From NCBI RefSeq assembly GCF_030646165.1, contig NZ_JAUTDO010000003.1:62001-126000 (forward strand): a stretch of DNA of 64,000 bases, written 5' to 3'. The position numbers and the translations under genes were made by a program. Source of the stretch: Conexibacter sp. CPCC 206217. GTDB taxonomy: Bacteria > Actinomycetota > Thermoleophilia > Solirubrobacterales > Solirubrobacteraceae. A model generated the notes under the pieces. That model searched no databases and was not told the DNA's origin. It saw only the letters and a program-made list of their open reading frames with translations. Every line of letters starts with the position of its first letter. The stretch's first letter is position 1. Positions 24,177 through 32,227 of the stretch are shown one piece after another.

Positions 24177-25373
24177 ATGTCGGTGTTCGGCGCGCTGCTG
24201 GCGCGCGCGGACGCGAAGGCGCTCGCCTTCGCGTGCGCAGTCGGATGGTTCGCGAACGCGAGCCTTGGCCTGGCGATCGTGCTGCTGGTGCAGCGCGCCG
24301 GCGGCTCGTTCGCGGTCGCGGGCGGCGCGGTGGCGGCGCTGTCGCTGGGCGCGGGCGCGCTCGCGCCGGTGCGCGGCCGCTTGGTCGATCGCCACGGCGG
24401 GCGTGCTCTGCTGGCGTTCGCGGTCGTTCAGAGCGCTGCCTTGCTGATTCTGCTGATCGGCGCGCTCGCCGGTTCGCCAGCTCTGCTCGCGATCCTCGCG
24501 GCGGCGGGCGCGGGTGCGGCGGCTCCGCCGCTGATCGCTGCTGCGCGCGCACGCTGGCCGCGGGTCGCCGGCGATCGCCTGATCCGCACCGCCCACGCCC
24601 TCAACGCCCTCCTCGGCGATCTCGCGAGCGTGCTGGGACCGGCCGCCGTCGGAGGATTCGCGCTGCTGTGGGGGCCGGCGGCGGCGTTCGGGGTGGTGGG
24701 CGTCTGTCCGCTGGCGGCGGCGGGGCTGATCGCGCGGGTGGGGGGTGGGGCGGGGCGCGTTCGCTCGCCCGGCGACGGATCGTGTCACGGCGCCGCGCGC
24801 GAGTCGCCAGCGCGGTGCAGCGTCCTGCGCGGCAACCCCGGGATGCTCACCGTGCTCGGCTGCGACGCGCTGCTCGGGGTGCTGCTGGGGGCGGTCGAGG
24901 TGGTCGGCCCGGCGTTCGCGGGCAGCGAGGGGAGCACGGCGTTGGCGGCGGTGCCGCTGGCTGCGTTCGCCGCCGGCAGCGTCGTCAGCTCGCTGTGGAG
25001 CGGGCGGCGCGGTCGGGCGGGCACGCCGCAGCGGCGCTTCCTCGCTGGCTTCGCGCTGCTCGCGATCGTGCTGCCGCTGTGCGCCTGCGCGCGCTCGGTC
25101 GCGGCGCTCGCGACGGTGCTCGCGGCCGGCGGCGCCGGCTACGGGCTGCTGAACGTCGCGCTACTGGAGCTGCTCGACGAGCTGGTCGAGCCGGCCCGCG
25201 CGGTCGAGGCGTTCACGTGGCTGACGACCGCGCAGGGCGCCGGCATCGCGCTCGGCGCGAGCGTCGCGGGCGCGCTTGCCACGACCTCGCCGGATCGGGC
25301 GCTGACGGTGATCGCGCTCGTGGCTCCGCTTGGAGCGCTGCTCGCGTTCGCGCGCCGCGGGACGCTCCCCTGA
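24177..25373 (+). CDS. MFS transporter
   Basis: 398-residue MFS protein with about 12 membrane helices and VRGRLVDRHGGRALL between helices 2 and 3. Substrate unknown. I choose ATG 24177 because GAGGAGG lies 9 nt upstream; an ATG at 24135 is in frame but lacks support. In the 180-bp gap before it a 14-codon open frame (24038-24082) can be read, which I do not call a gene. A distant relative is the MFS gene at 4958. Confidence 0.82.
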   Translation: MSVFGALLARADAKALAFACAVGWFANASLGLAIVLLVQRAGGSFAVAGGAVAALSLGAGALAPVRGRLVDRHGGRALLAFAVVQSAALLILLIGALAGSPALLAILAAAGAGAAAPPLIAAARARWPRVAGDRLIRTAHALNALLGDLASVLGPAAVGGFALLWGPAAAFGVVGVCPLAAAGLIARVGGGAGRVRSPGDGSCHGAARESPARCSVLRGNPGMLTVLGCDALLGVLLGAVEVVGPAFAGSEGSTALAAVPLAAFAAGSVVSSLWSGRRGRAGTPQRRFLAGFALLAIVLPLCACARSVAALATVLAAGGAGYGLLNVALLELLDELVEPARAVEAFTWLTTAQGAGIALGASVAGALATTSPDRALTVIALVAPLGALLAFARRGTLP

Positions 25374-25537
25374 GGCGCTGACGGCCCCGCGCAAGTCGGC
25401 AGGATCAGGCAAGACAGCGCCCGGATCCGTCTACGGGGATCGACCGTCTCGTTGATGTACTGCAAGACGCGGCACGAACGACGCCGCGACGCGACGACAG
25501 ACGACTCGCGGTGCATCCGCGGAAAAGGACGTGACCC

Positions 25538-26296
25538 ATGACGATCGCCGTGATCGCCGGAGGAAGTGCTGGGATCGGACAGAGCGCCGCAATTCGGATC
25601 GCCGAGCAGGGATCCGGCGTCATCCTGACCTACTACAGCCACCCCGAGGGTGCTGAGGAGACGGTGGCCGAGATCGAGAAGCTCGGCGGCAAAGCCGTCG
25701 CGCTGCCGCTCGACATGGGAGATTCAGCATCGTTTCCCGCGTTCCGGGAGGCTGTTGTGGGCGCGTTGGCCAAGACCTGGGACACCGATCGAATCGACTA
25801 CCTGGTGAACAACGCGGGGGTCGGACAGATGGCGATGCTCGAAGCGGTGACCGACGAGATCTACGAGACGCTGCACCGTGTGAATCTCAAGGGCCCGTTG
25901 TTCCTCACCCAGGCGTTGCTGCCCCTCCTTCGCGACGGCGGCGCGATCGTCAACACCACGAGCTCATCGACCCAGCCGCTGGGGATGTCGCTCGGCTATT
26001 CGGTGTACGGCGCGATGAAAGGCGGCCTCGTGGTGCTGACCCGCTACCTGGCCAAGGAGCTCAGCGCTCGCGGCACCCGAGTCAACTCCGTCTCACCCGG
26101 CACGACGCGGACTCGTCTCGGCGGGGACGCGTTCGCGAAGCATCCCGAACTGATCCCGCCGATCGCCGCCCGCACCGCGCTCGGCCGCATCGGGGAGCCG
26201 GATGACATCGGAACCGTCATCGCCTTCCTGCTCTCCGACAACGCCGGCTGGATCACCGGGCAAGACATCGAGGTGTCCGGCGGGTACAACCTCTAG
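25538..26296 (+). CDS. Short-chain dehydrogenase/reductase (SDR)
   Basis: 252-residue classical SDR. The cofactor loop is IAGGSAGIGQSAA, then LVNNAGVG, catalytic Ser in TTSSSTQ, YSVYGAMKG (Tyr and Lys) and the C-terminal WITGQDIEVSGGYNL. The alcohol or ketone substrate is unknown. AAAAGGA is about 8 nt before the ATG. Its codons are visibly less GC-extreme than neighbours (for example GAAAGGCGG, TATTCGGTG), suggesting recent acquisition. Its TAG stop shares the tetranucleotide CTAG with the stop of the convergent rsbX gene. Confidence 0.88.
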   Translation: MTIAVIAGGSAGIGQSAAIRIAEQGSGVILTYYSHPEGAEETVAEIEKLGGKAVALPLDMGDSASFPAFREAVVGALAKTWDTDRIDYLVNNAGVGQMAMLEAVTDEIYETLHRVNLKGPLFLTQALLPLLRDGGAIVNTTSSSTQPLGMSLGYSVYGAMKGGLVVLTRYLAKELSARGTRVNSVSPGTTRTRLGGDAFAKHPELIPPIAARTALGRIGEPDDIGTVIAFLLSDNAGWITGQDIEVSGGYNL

Positions 26297-26916
26297 CCCG
26301 CGCCCTCACCCGGCGCGAACCGCGCCAGCAGCACGAGCGCGTCGTCCTCGGGACCGCGGCGGTGCCGGCGCAGGAGGCCGTCGGCGAGCGGGCCGAGGGC
26401 GCCGCGGACGCGCAGGTCGTCGGCGACGGCGCCGCTGACGCCGTCGGTTGCGAGCAGGACCGTGTCGCCGGGGACGAGCGGGAGCGTCACCGGCACGAGC
26501 TGCGGGAGCTGGTCGCCGACGACGCCGGCCAGCAGCAGCGCCGCGGGGGAGGGGGCGCCGGCGACTGCCGGGACGAGCACGCCGGCGACGTTGCCGACCC
26601 CCAGCCACGTCAGCGTGTGCGCGCGCACGTCGATCCGTGCGACGGTCAGCGCCGCACCGCGCGTGTCGGCGAGCGCCTCGTGACAGGCGCAGACGAGCGC
26701 GGGCAGCGGGTCGTCGACGTGCTCCTGCACGACTCTCGCGGCGAGCTGCGACGCGGCGCTCGCGGCGACGCCGTGGCCGAGCCCGTCGATCGCCGCCACC
26801 AGCACGCCGTCACGCCCGACCGCCGCCACACAGGCATCGCCGCTGACAGCCTCGCCGCCGGCCGCCACGTTTGCGACGCCGAGCGCGACGTCAGGGTGCA
26901 AGCCGGCGCCGCTCAC
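26293..26916 (-). CDS. rsbX: RsbX-type PP2C phosphatase of the stressosome
   Basis: 207-residue single PP2C/SpoIIE-like domain: ACVAAVGRDGVLVAAIDGLGHG (metal-binding Asp), then GDTVLLATDGVSG and EDDALVLLARF. In Bacillus, RsbX dephosphorylates RsbR and RsbS and resets the stressosome. I start at GTG 26916, giving the usual 4-nt GTGA overlap with rsbT; GTG 26928 is also in frame. Last gene of the rsb operon. Confidence 0.8.
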   Translation of the reverse strand: MSGAGLHPDVALGVANVAAGGEAVSGDACVAAVGRDGVLVAAIDGLGHGVAASAASQLAARVVQEHVDDPLPALVCACHEALADTRGAALTVARIDVRAHTLTWLGVGNVAGVLVPAVAGAPSPAALLLAGVVGDQLPQLVPVTLPLVPGDTVLLATDGVSGAVADDLRVRGALGPLADGLLRRHRRGPEDDALVLLARFAPGEGAG

Positions 26917-27323
26917 TCCGGCCCCCACTTCGTCATCGTGACCGTCGTCCCGCCCTCGGACGAGCTGATCGAGAAGTCGTCCATCAGGCGGCGGGCGCCG
27001 GGGAGGCCGATCCCCAGGCCGCCGCCGGTCGTGTAGCCGTCCTGCAGGGCGCGCTCGATGTCGGCGATGCCCGGGCCCTCGTCGTACGCGACGACCTGCA
27101 CGCCGCTGCGGCCGCGCACGTCGACGCGGCGCACGACGATCTCGCCGGAGCCGGCGTACGCGGTGATGTTGCGGGCGACCTCGGAGATCGCGGTCGCGAC
27201 CAGCGTCAGATCGGTCGCGCCGAGCCCGAGCGACTCGGCCAGCCGGCGGCCGGCCTGGCGGGCGGCGACCACGTCGTCGTCCGACGCGATCCCGACGCGC
27301 ACCTCAGCTGCCGGGGCCGCCAT
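26913..27323 (-). CDS. rsbT: RsbT-type switch kinase
   Basis: 136-residue HATPase protein of the RsbT/RsbW fold: LTLVATAISEVARNITAYAGSG (N box), VVAYDEGPGIADIERAL (G1 box) and GGGLGIGLPGARRLMDDF. RsbT phosphorylates RsbS and RsbR in the stressosome, and once freed activates RsbU. It overlaps rsbS by 20 nt and rsbX by 4 nt, matching the classic R-S-T order. Confidence 0.9.
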   Translation of the reverse strand: MAAPAAEVRVGIASDDDVVAARQAGRRLAESLGLGATDLTLVATAISEVARNITAYAGSGEIVVRRVDVRGRSGVQVVAYDEGPGIADIERALQDGYTTGGGLGIGLPGARRLMDDFSISSSEGGTTVTMTKWGPE

Positions 27324-27687
27324 GGCGCTCGGGCTCCCCGCCGAGCGACTCGAGCAGGACCAGGCCCTCCTCGAGGTCGAGTGCCGTGCGGACGTCCTCC
27401 AGCGACGTGCCCAACTGCACCATCGCGAAGGCGACCTCCGGCTGAATCCCCACCAGCACCATCTCAGCTCCCCGCAGCCGCGTCATCTGCGCGATCGCTC
27501 TCAGTGACCGCGCCACGAACGAATCCATCACGTCGAGCGCCGCCACGTCGATCACGATCCCGCGCGATCGATAGCGCCCGACCTGCTCGATCAGCTTCTC
27601 CTGCAGTTGCAGCACGTCCGTGTCGGTGAGCGCCGTCTGGATCGAAGCGATCAGCACGCTGCCCTGCTTGAGGATCGGGACGGGCAT
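27304..27687 (-). CDS. rsbS: RsbS-type STAS scaffold protein
   Basis: 127-residue STAS protein beginning MPVPILKQGSVLIASIQTAL, the usual RsbS opening. The phospho-site segment is IDVAALDVMDSFVARSL, with the Ser equivalent to Ser59 of Bacillus RsbS. GIQPEVAFAMVQLG follows as in the family. With RsbR it builds the stressosome core that traps RsbT. Confidence 0.92.
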   Translation of the reverse strand: MPVPILKQGSVLIASIQTALTDTDVLQLQEKLIEQVGRYRSRGIVIDVAALDVMDSFVARSLRAIAQMTRLRGAEMVLVGIQPEVAFAMVQLGTSLEDVRTALDLEEGLVLLESLGGEPERHGGPGS

Positions 27688-27711
27688 ACGGGGCGGGCGG
27701 CCGGCCGCGAC

Positions 27712-28635
27712 CTACCGCAGCGCGTCCGCGGTCTCGGTGCGCACGGTCACCTCGTAGCCGAGCAGCCGCTCGGCCTCCTCGATGCCGCCCTGCAGGTCGC
27801 CGACCGCGTTGACCTTCGAGAGGTCGACGCCGATCGTCACGAGCGTCTGCGCGATCTCCGACGAGAGGCCGGTGATGATCACGCTCGCGCCCATCAGCCG
27901 CGACGCCTCGACCGTCTGCAACAGGTGGTTGGCGACCGTCTGGTCGATCGTCGGCACGCCCGTGATGTCGATCACGACGACCTTCGCGCGGTTGGTGCGG
28001 ATCCCGCGCAGCAGTTGCTCGGTCACCTGCCGCGCGCGCTGCGAGTCGAGCACGCCGATGATCGGCAGGATCAGCAGCCGCTCGCGCACCTGCAGCACCG
28101 GCGTCGACAGCTCGCGGATCGCCTCCTGCTGCTGGCGGATGATCCGCTCGCGCTCCTGCACGAACGAGACGCCGACCGTGTTCGCGATCCGGTTCGCGGC
28201 CGGTTCGTAGGCGTCGAGCACGCGGTTGAGCAGCTCGAAATCCGACTGGTACTTCTCGAACAGCGAGCGCGCGAGCACGTCACGCAGCAGCAGCACGATC
28301 CCGAGCACCTCGTCGGTCTCGACCCCACGTGGGATGATCCGCTCCGACAGGTTCCTCGCGTAGTCCTGCAGCGCCTCGACCGAGCCGGTCTCGAGCACCT
28401 CGATGTAGTTGTCGTAGACGGAGGTCGCCTCGGCGAAGATCTCGTCCGACGTCATCGCGGTCAGCAGCTTCGCGTCGGTGATGCGGCGCGCCCACTCCTC
28501 GCGCAGTTGCGTGCGGTTGCGCCGCAGCAGCGCGACCAGCTCGCGCAGCAGCGACGCGCTCGACTCGGGCGCGACGACGGGAGCGCTCGCTCTCGTTTTG
28601 CGGGCTGCTCTCGCTGCTCTCCTACCCTCGGCCAT
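27712..28635 (-). CDS. rsbR: RsbR-type stressosome sensor
   Basis: 307 residues: a helical N-terminal region (about 30-165, RsbRD-like four-helix bundle rather than a globin) and a C-terminal STAS domain. The two regulatory Thr sites are readable in ITGVPTIDQTVANHLL and SSEIAQTLVTIGVDL (equivalents of Thr171 and Thr205). The N-terminal module probably senses the stress input. GGGGAG is 6-11 nt before the ATG. Only one RsbR paralogue is present in the window. Confidence 0.9.
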   Translation of the reverse strand: MAEGRRAARAARKTRASAPVVAPESSASLLRELVALLRRNRTQLREEWARRITDAKLLTAMTSDEIFAEATSVYDNYIEVLETGSVEALQDYARNLSERIIPRGVETDEVLGIVLLLRDVLARSLFEKYQSDFELLNRVLDAYEPAANRIANTVGVSFVQERERIIRQQQEAIRELSTPVLQVRERLLILPIIGVLDSQRARQVTEQLLRGIRTNRAKVVVIDITGVPTIDQTVANHLLQTVEASRLMGASVIITGLSSEIAQTLVTIGVDLSKVNAVGDLQGGIEEAERLLGYEVTVRTETADALR

Positions 28636-28686
28636 CGGCGCTCCCCGGGTTCGAACGACGCTGTGCGGAGTCTGACATCTCGGCGC

Positions 28687-30153
28687 TCAGGCGACGCGCG
28701 GGATCCGGATCGCGACGACGGCGAGGTCGTCGCGCGGCGGCCCGTCGCTGGCGTTGAGGACCGCGTCCTCGACACGCTCGGCCGCCTTCGCGGCGGACAC
28801 GTCGCCGATCTCGCGCAGCAGCGCCATCAGCTGATCGACGCCGAACACCTCGCGGCCGCGCTTGCGGACCTCGGTGACGCCGTCGGTGTAGAGCAGCAGC
28901 ATGTCGCCGGGGCCCAGCTCGACCGTGTCGGTGTGCAGCGAGGGATCCGGGACGACGCCGAGCACGGTCGAGTGCGTGCCGACGGCCTCGACCTGGCCGC
29001 CCGCGCGCCGCACCAGCGGCAGCGGATGGCCGGCGGTGACGAAGTCGACGCGGCCGCCCGTCGGCGACAGCTTCAGCTGGCCGTAGAGCGCGGTGCAGAA
29101 GCGGTAGTCGCTGCGCTGGTCGAGGATCGCGGCGTTCAGCATCGCCATCACGCGCTCGGGCCGCTGCTCCCACAGCGCGGCGGCGCGCAGCGTGTAGCGC
29201 ACGAGCGCAGTCAGCGCCGCGGCGTCCGGGCCCTTGCCGCAGACGTCGCCGATCGCGATGCCCCACGTGTCGACGCCCTCGATTCTGAAGACGTCGTAGA
29301 AGTCGCCGCCGACGACCATGCCGTCGCCCGCGGCGCAGTAGCGCGCATCGAGGTCGAGCCCGGCGACCTGCGGCAGCCGCTGCGGCAGCAGGCTGCGCTG
29401 CAGCGTCTCCGCGATCTCGCGCTCGAGGCCGTAGATCTGCGCGTTGCCGAGCGCGGCCGACGCGACCTGCGCGAGCTGCACGAGGATCGCCTCGGCGCCG
29501 GCGTCGGTCTCCTCGACGCCGAACACCTCGATCTCGCCGACGACGAGCCCGCGGCGGCCGGTGAGGCTCGCGCGCAGCACGTTCGGGATCGCCGGCGCGT
29601 CGCGCGGCGGAGGGTTGCCGGAGACGGCGGTCAGCTGCTCGCGCAGCTGCAGCGAGCTGGGCAGCTCCAACTGCGCGCGGGCGGCGCTGCCGCCGAGCAC
29701 GTGGCGTGCCTCGGCGGTCACCAGCTCGATCACGTCGGCGACGGGCAGCGCGGCGTTGAGCGCGACGGAGACCTCGGCGACCGACTGCAGTTGGCGCGCG
29801 TGCTCGTGCTCCAGCCGCGCGACCTCCTGCACCTCCAGGTAGCCGCGGTGGGCGATCTCGAACGTCGCGAGGCTCTCGCGCAGGAAGTCGGCGGCGCGCT
29901 CGGCCAGCAGCGCCTGGCGGATCGGATCGCGCACGGGCAGGACGCCCTGGGCGACCGCGCGGCGGTGCGCCTCGGCCAGCTCCAACAGGCTCAGATGCCC
30001 GCCGACGGCCTCGCGGCTGAGCTCGTAGGCGGGCGTCACGTGCGCCTCGTCGCCGGACTCGAGATAGCGCAGGAAAGCCGCCCGATAGCGCTCGGCGAAC
30101 GTCCCGTCCGAGCGCGTCTCCTGCTCGCGTGTTCTGCCGGCTGCCCCGCTCAC
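28687..30153 (-). CDS. rsbU: RsbU-type PP2C phosphatase with GAF domain
   Basis: 488 residues: an RsbU_N-like helical domain (FAERYRAAFLRYLESGDEAH, about residues 20-105) that binds RsbT, a GAF-like middle (about 110-270), and a SpoIIE phosphatase domain with QRSLLPQRLPQVAGLD, VVGGDFYDVF, AIGDVCGKG and LYTDGVTEVR. It should dephosphorylate STAS anti-anti-sigma proteins such as those at 30817 and 17513. The GAF insert is not in Bacillus RsbU and could add a second input. I start at GTG 30153; upstream sequence in frame is noise. Confidence 0.85.
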   Translation of the reverse strand: MSGAAGRTREQETRSDGTFAERYRAAFLRYLESGDEAHVTPAYELSREAVGGHLSLLELAEAHRRAVAQGVLPVRDPIRQALLAERAADFLRESLATFEIAHRGYLEVQEVARLEHEHARQLQSVAEVSVALNAALPVADVIELVTAEARHVLGGSAARAQLELPSSLQLREQLTAVSGNPPPRDAPAIPNVLRASLTGRRGLVVGEIEVFGVEETDAGAEAILVQLAQVASAALGNAQIYGLEREIAETLQRSLLPQRLPQVAGLDLDARYCAAGDGMVVGGDFYDVFRIEGVDTWGIAIGDVCGKGPDAAALTALVRYTLRAAALWEQRPERVMAMLNAAILDQRSDYRFCTALYGQLKLSPTGGRVDFVTAGHPLPLVRRAGGQVEAVGTHSTVLGVVPDPSLHTDTVELGPGDMLLLYTDGVTEVRKRGREVFGVDQLMALLREIGDVSAAKAAERVEDAVLNASDGPPRDDLAVVAIRIPRVA

Positions 30154-30233
30154 GGGTGCAAGGATATGCGCGCGCGGCGGTCGGGACGAGCGCGGGGGCC
30201 GAATATCTGGCGCGCGGCGGACCTGCGGGGCCT

Positions 30234-30725
30234 TCAGGCGCCGTCCAGCTCGCACCAGACGCAGGTGCGGCCCGGCCCGTGCTCGACGCCCCAACGATCG
30301 GTCAGCTCGGCGATGATCGGCAGGCCCCAGCCGGAGCGCTTCTCGTCGCCGCCGAGCGACGCCTCGGCGATCGTGCCTGCGCGCGCGCGGGGATCGGTGA
30401 CCTCGATCCGCAGCGTCGAGGCGCGCCGCCGCAGCTGCAGTGAGATGCGGTCCTCGCGTCCGGCGGCGCCGTGGCGTATCGCGTTGGTGACGAGTTCGGA
30501 GATCACGAGCAGGGCGGCGTCACGGCGGTTCGCGCTCCATTGGGCGAGCGCGTCCGTGACGGCGCGGCGCGCGAAGTGCGGCGCGTCGCTGCTGGCCGCG
30601 AGCGTGATCTCGATGCCGCCGGGCGGCGTAACGTCGACAGAGGCCGAGTGCGCGGGACCGCGCGTCGATCGATACGAGTGGCGATCGTGCGGCATCTGCA
30701 GGGAGAAGGAGGCGTCCGCTTGCAT
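30234..30725 (-). CDS. RsbW-like anti-sigma kinase (HATPase_c)
   Basis: 163 residues with a GHKL ATPase domain: DAALLVISELVTNAIRHG (N box), then LRIEVTDPRARAG and GWGLPIIAELTDRWG, ending RTCVWCELDG. The form is that of actinobacterial single-domain anti-sigma kinases, which bind a sigma factor or phosphorylate STAS antagonists. The first 30 residues are not conserved-looking. It is the first gene of the minus-strand rsb operon and diverges from the STAS gene at 30817, a likely partner. Confidence 0.82.
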   Translation of the reverse strand: MQADASFSLQMPHDRHSYRSTRGPAHSASVDVTPPGGIEITLAASSDAPHFARRAVTDALAQWSANRRDAALLVISELVTNAIRHGAAGREDRISLQLRRRASTLRIEVTDPRARAGTIAEASLGGDEKRSGWGLPIIAELTDRWGVEHGPGRTCVWCELDGA

Positions 30726-30799
30726 GCTGCTCCCTCGCTACCCGCAACGTGGTGCTCGCCAACCTCTCGACCGTGTCAGGCATCGAGACGCTGACTTCG

Positions 30800-30805
30800 G
30801 GGTAC
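30800..30805 (+). promoter_or_regulatory. GGGTAC element before the STAS gene
   Basis: GGGTAC ends 11 nt before the ATG at 30817, the same arrangement as before the sigma gene (19467) and the small acidic gene (52454). A SigB-type -10 box is plausible; no matching -35 seen. Confidence 0.35.
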
Positions 30806-30816
30806 AGGTCCGCACA

Positions 30817-31155
30817 ATGACAAGCCTTGGACCGATTCCCACGTTCGAGGTCGCCGTCGAGCGCCGCGAGAAGACGCTCGTGGCGACCCCGGCGGGTGAG
30901 CTCGACCTCGCCACGGCGCCGCAGCTGCTGGCCGCGCTGCGCGCGCACGACGACTACGAGCGACTGGTGATCGACCTCCGCTCGCTCTCCTTCATGGACT
31001 CCTCGGGCCTGCGCCTGCTCGTCTCCGAACGCGACCGCGCGGTCGCCGGCGGCTACGAGCTGCGCCTGGTGCGCGGCGGGGCGGAGATCGGCCGGCTGCT
31101 GCGATTGACGCGGCTGGACGAGAAGCTTCCGTTCGTGGAGGCGGAGGAGGTGTAG
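30817..31155 (+). CDS. RsbV/SpoIIAA-type anti-anti-sigma factor (STAS)
   Basis: 112-residue STAS protein: LVATPAGELDLATAPQLLAAL, then VIDLRSLSFMDSSGLRLLV, where Ser in MDSSG is the phosphorylation site, and LLRLTRLDEKLPFVE. It would bind the RsbW-like kinase encoded divergently, freeing the sigma factor after RsbU removes its phosphate. The ATG follows a GGGTA element and lacks a ribosome site. Confidence 0.88.
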   Translation: MTSLGPIPTFEVAVERREKTLVATPAGELDLATAPQLLAALRAHDDYERLVIDLRSLSFMDSSGLRLLVSERDRAVAGGYELRLVRGGAEIGRLLRLTRLDEKLPFVEAEEV

Positions 31156-31247
31156 GGGGAGGCCGGGGCGCCGGCTGCCGTTGCCGTGCCCCCGCCGCGC
31201 GGGGCCGCCCGCCCGCGCGCCCACCGGTCGCGGGCATACTGGCGGGG

Positions 31248-32129
31248 ATGCCCGCCGCCGCTCCCACCGCGCGCCCTGCGGCGCTGCCCTGGCGGGCGCC
31301 GCCGCAGCTGCTGTTCGTCGCCGGCGCGTTGACGCAGTACGTCGGCGCCGGGCTCGCGGTGCTGTTGTTCGCGCGCGTGCCGGTTGTCGGCGTGGCGTGG
31401 CTGCGGGTGCTCGTCGCCGCGGTCGTGATGGCGGCGTGGGCGCGGCCGTGGAAGCTGCGCGGCGAGGCGCGATGGACGCGCCGCCGGCTGCTCCTGGTCG
31501 CCGGCTTCGGCCTCGCGCTGACCGGCATGAACGCCGCCTTCTACCTCGCGATCGACCTGCTTCCGCTCGGCACGGCGGTCGCGCTCGAGTTCGCGGGTCC
31601 GGTCGCGGTCACCGCGCTCGGCTCGCGCACGCGCCGCGACGCGCTGGCGCTCGCGACGGCCGCCTGCGGAGTCCTGCTGCTCGCCGACGTGCACGTCTCC
31701 GGCAGCCCGCTCGGCGTCGCGCTCGCGCTGACGGCCGGGGCGCTGTGGGCCGGCTACGTCGTGCTCGGCCACCGGGTCGCCGCCGACGAAGGGATCAGCG
31801 GACGCCCGGGCCTGGCCGCCGCGATGCTCGTCGGAGCGGTCGCCTTCGCGCCCTTCGGCGCCCCGGCCTCGCTCGACGCGCTCGTCTCGCCGGGCCTGCT
31901 GGCGGCGTGCGTCGGCGTCGGCCTGATGTCGAGCGTCATCCCATACGCCCTCGACCAGGTCGCGATGGCCCGCCTTCCCCGCGCCCGCTTCGCCCTCCTG
32001 CTCGCAATCCTCCCCGCGACCGCCACCGCCGCCGGCCTCCTCGTCCTCCAACAGGTGCCGAGCCCCGCCGAGACGGTAGGGATCGCGCTGGTCGTCGCGG
32101 CGACGGCGCTGGGCAGCCACGTGGACTGA
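31248..32129 (+). CDS. EamA/RhtA-type exporter
   Basis: 293-residue DMT-family membrane protein with ten predicted helices and two EamA halves. NAAFYLAIDLLPLGTAVALEF and SSVIPYALDQVAMARLP are typical of RhtA/YddG-like amino acid or metabolite exporters. Substrate unknown. A CATACT -10-like hexamer about 14 nt before the ATG suggests a short or absent leader. Confidence 0.85.
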   Translation: MPAAAPTARPAALPWRAPPQLLFVAGALTQYVGAGLAVLLFARVPVVGVAWLRVLVAAVVMAAWARPWKLRGEARWTRRRLLLVAGFGLALTGMNAAFYLAIDLLPLGTAVALEFAGPVAVTALGSRTRRDALALATAACGVLLLADVHVSGSPLGVALALTAGALWAGYVVLGHRVAADEGISGRPGLAAAMLVGAVAFAPFGAPASLDALVSPGLLAACVGVGLMSSVIPYALDQVAMARLPRARFALLLAILPATATAAGLLVLQQVPSPAETVGIALVVAATALGSHVD

Positions 32130-32227
32130 GGCTGCGAGCGACAGCGCGCAGCGGCGCCGCAAACCTGGCACAGAATCGGCACACCCCGCCGCTCACGCTC
32201 CACCTTTTTCCTGGCACGCTGAAGCGC

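Noticed and set aside
28640..28670. GGGTTCGAAC as a tRNA T-arm
   Set aside because: No acceptor, D or anticodon stems can be built around it; it is the leader of rsbR.
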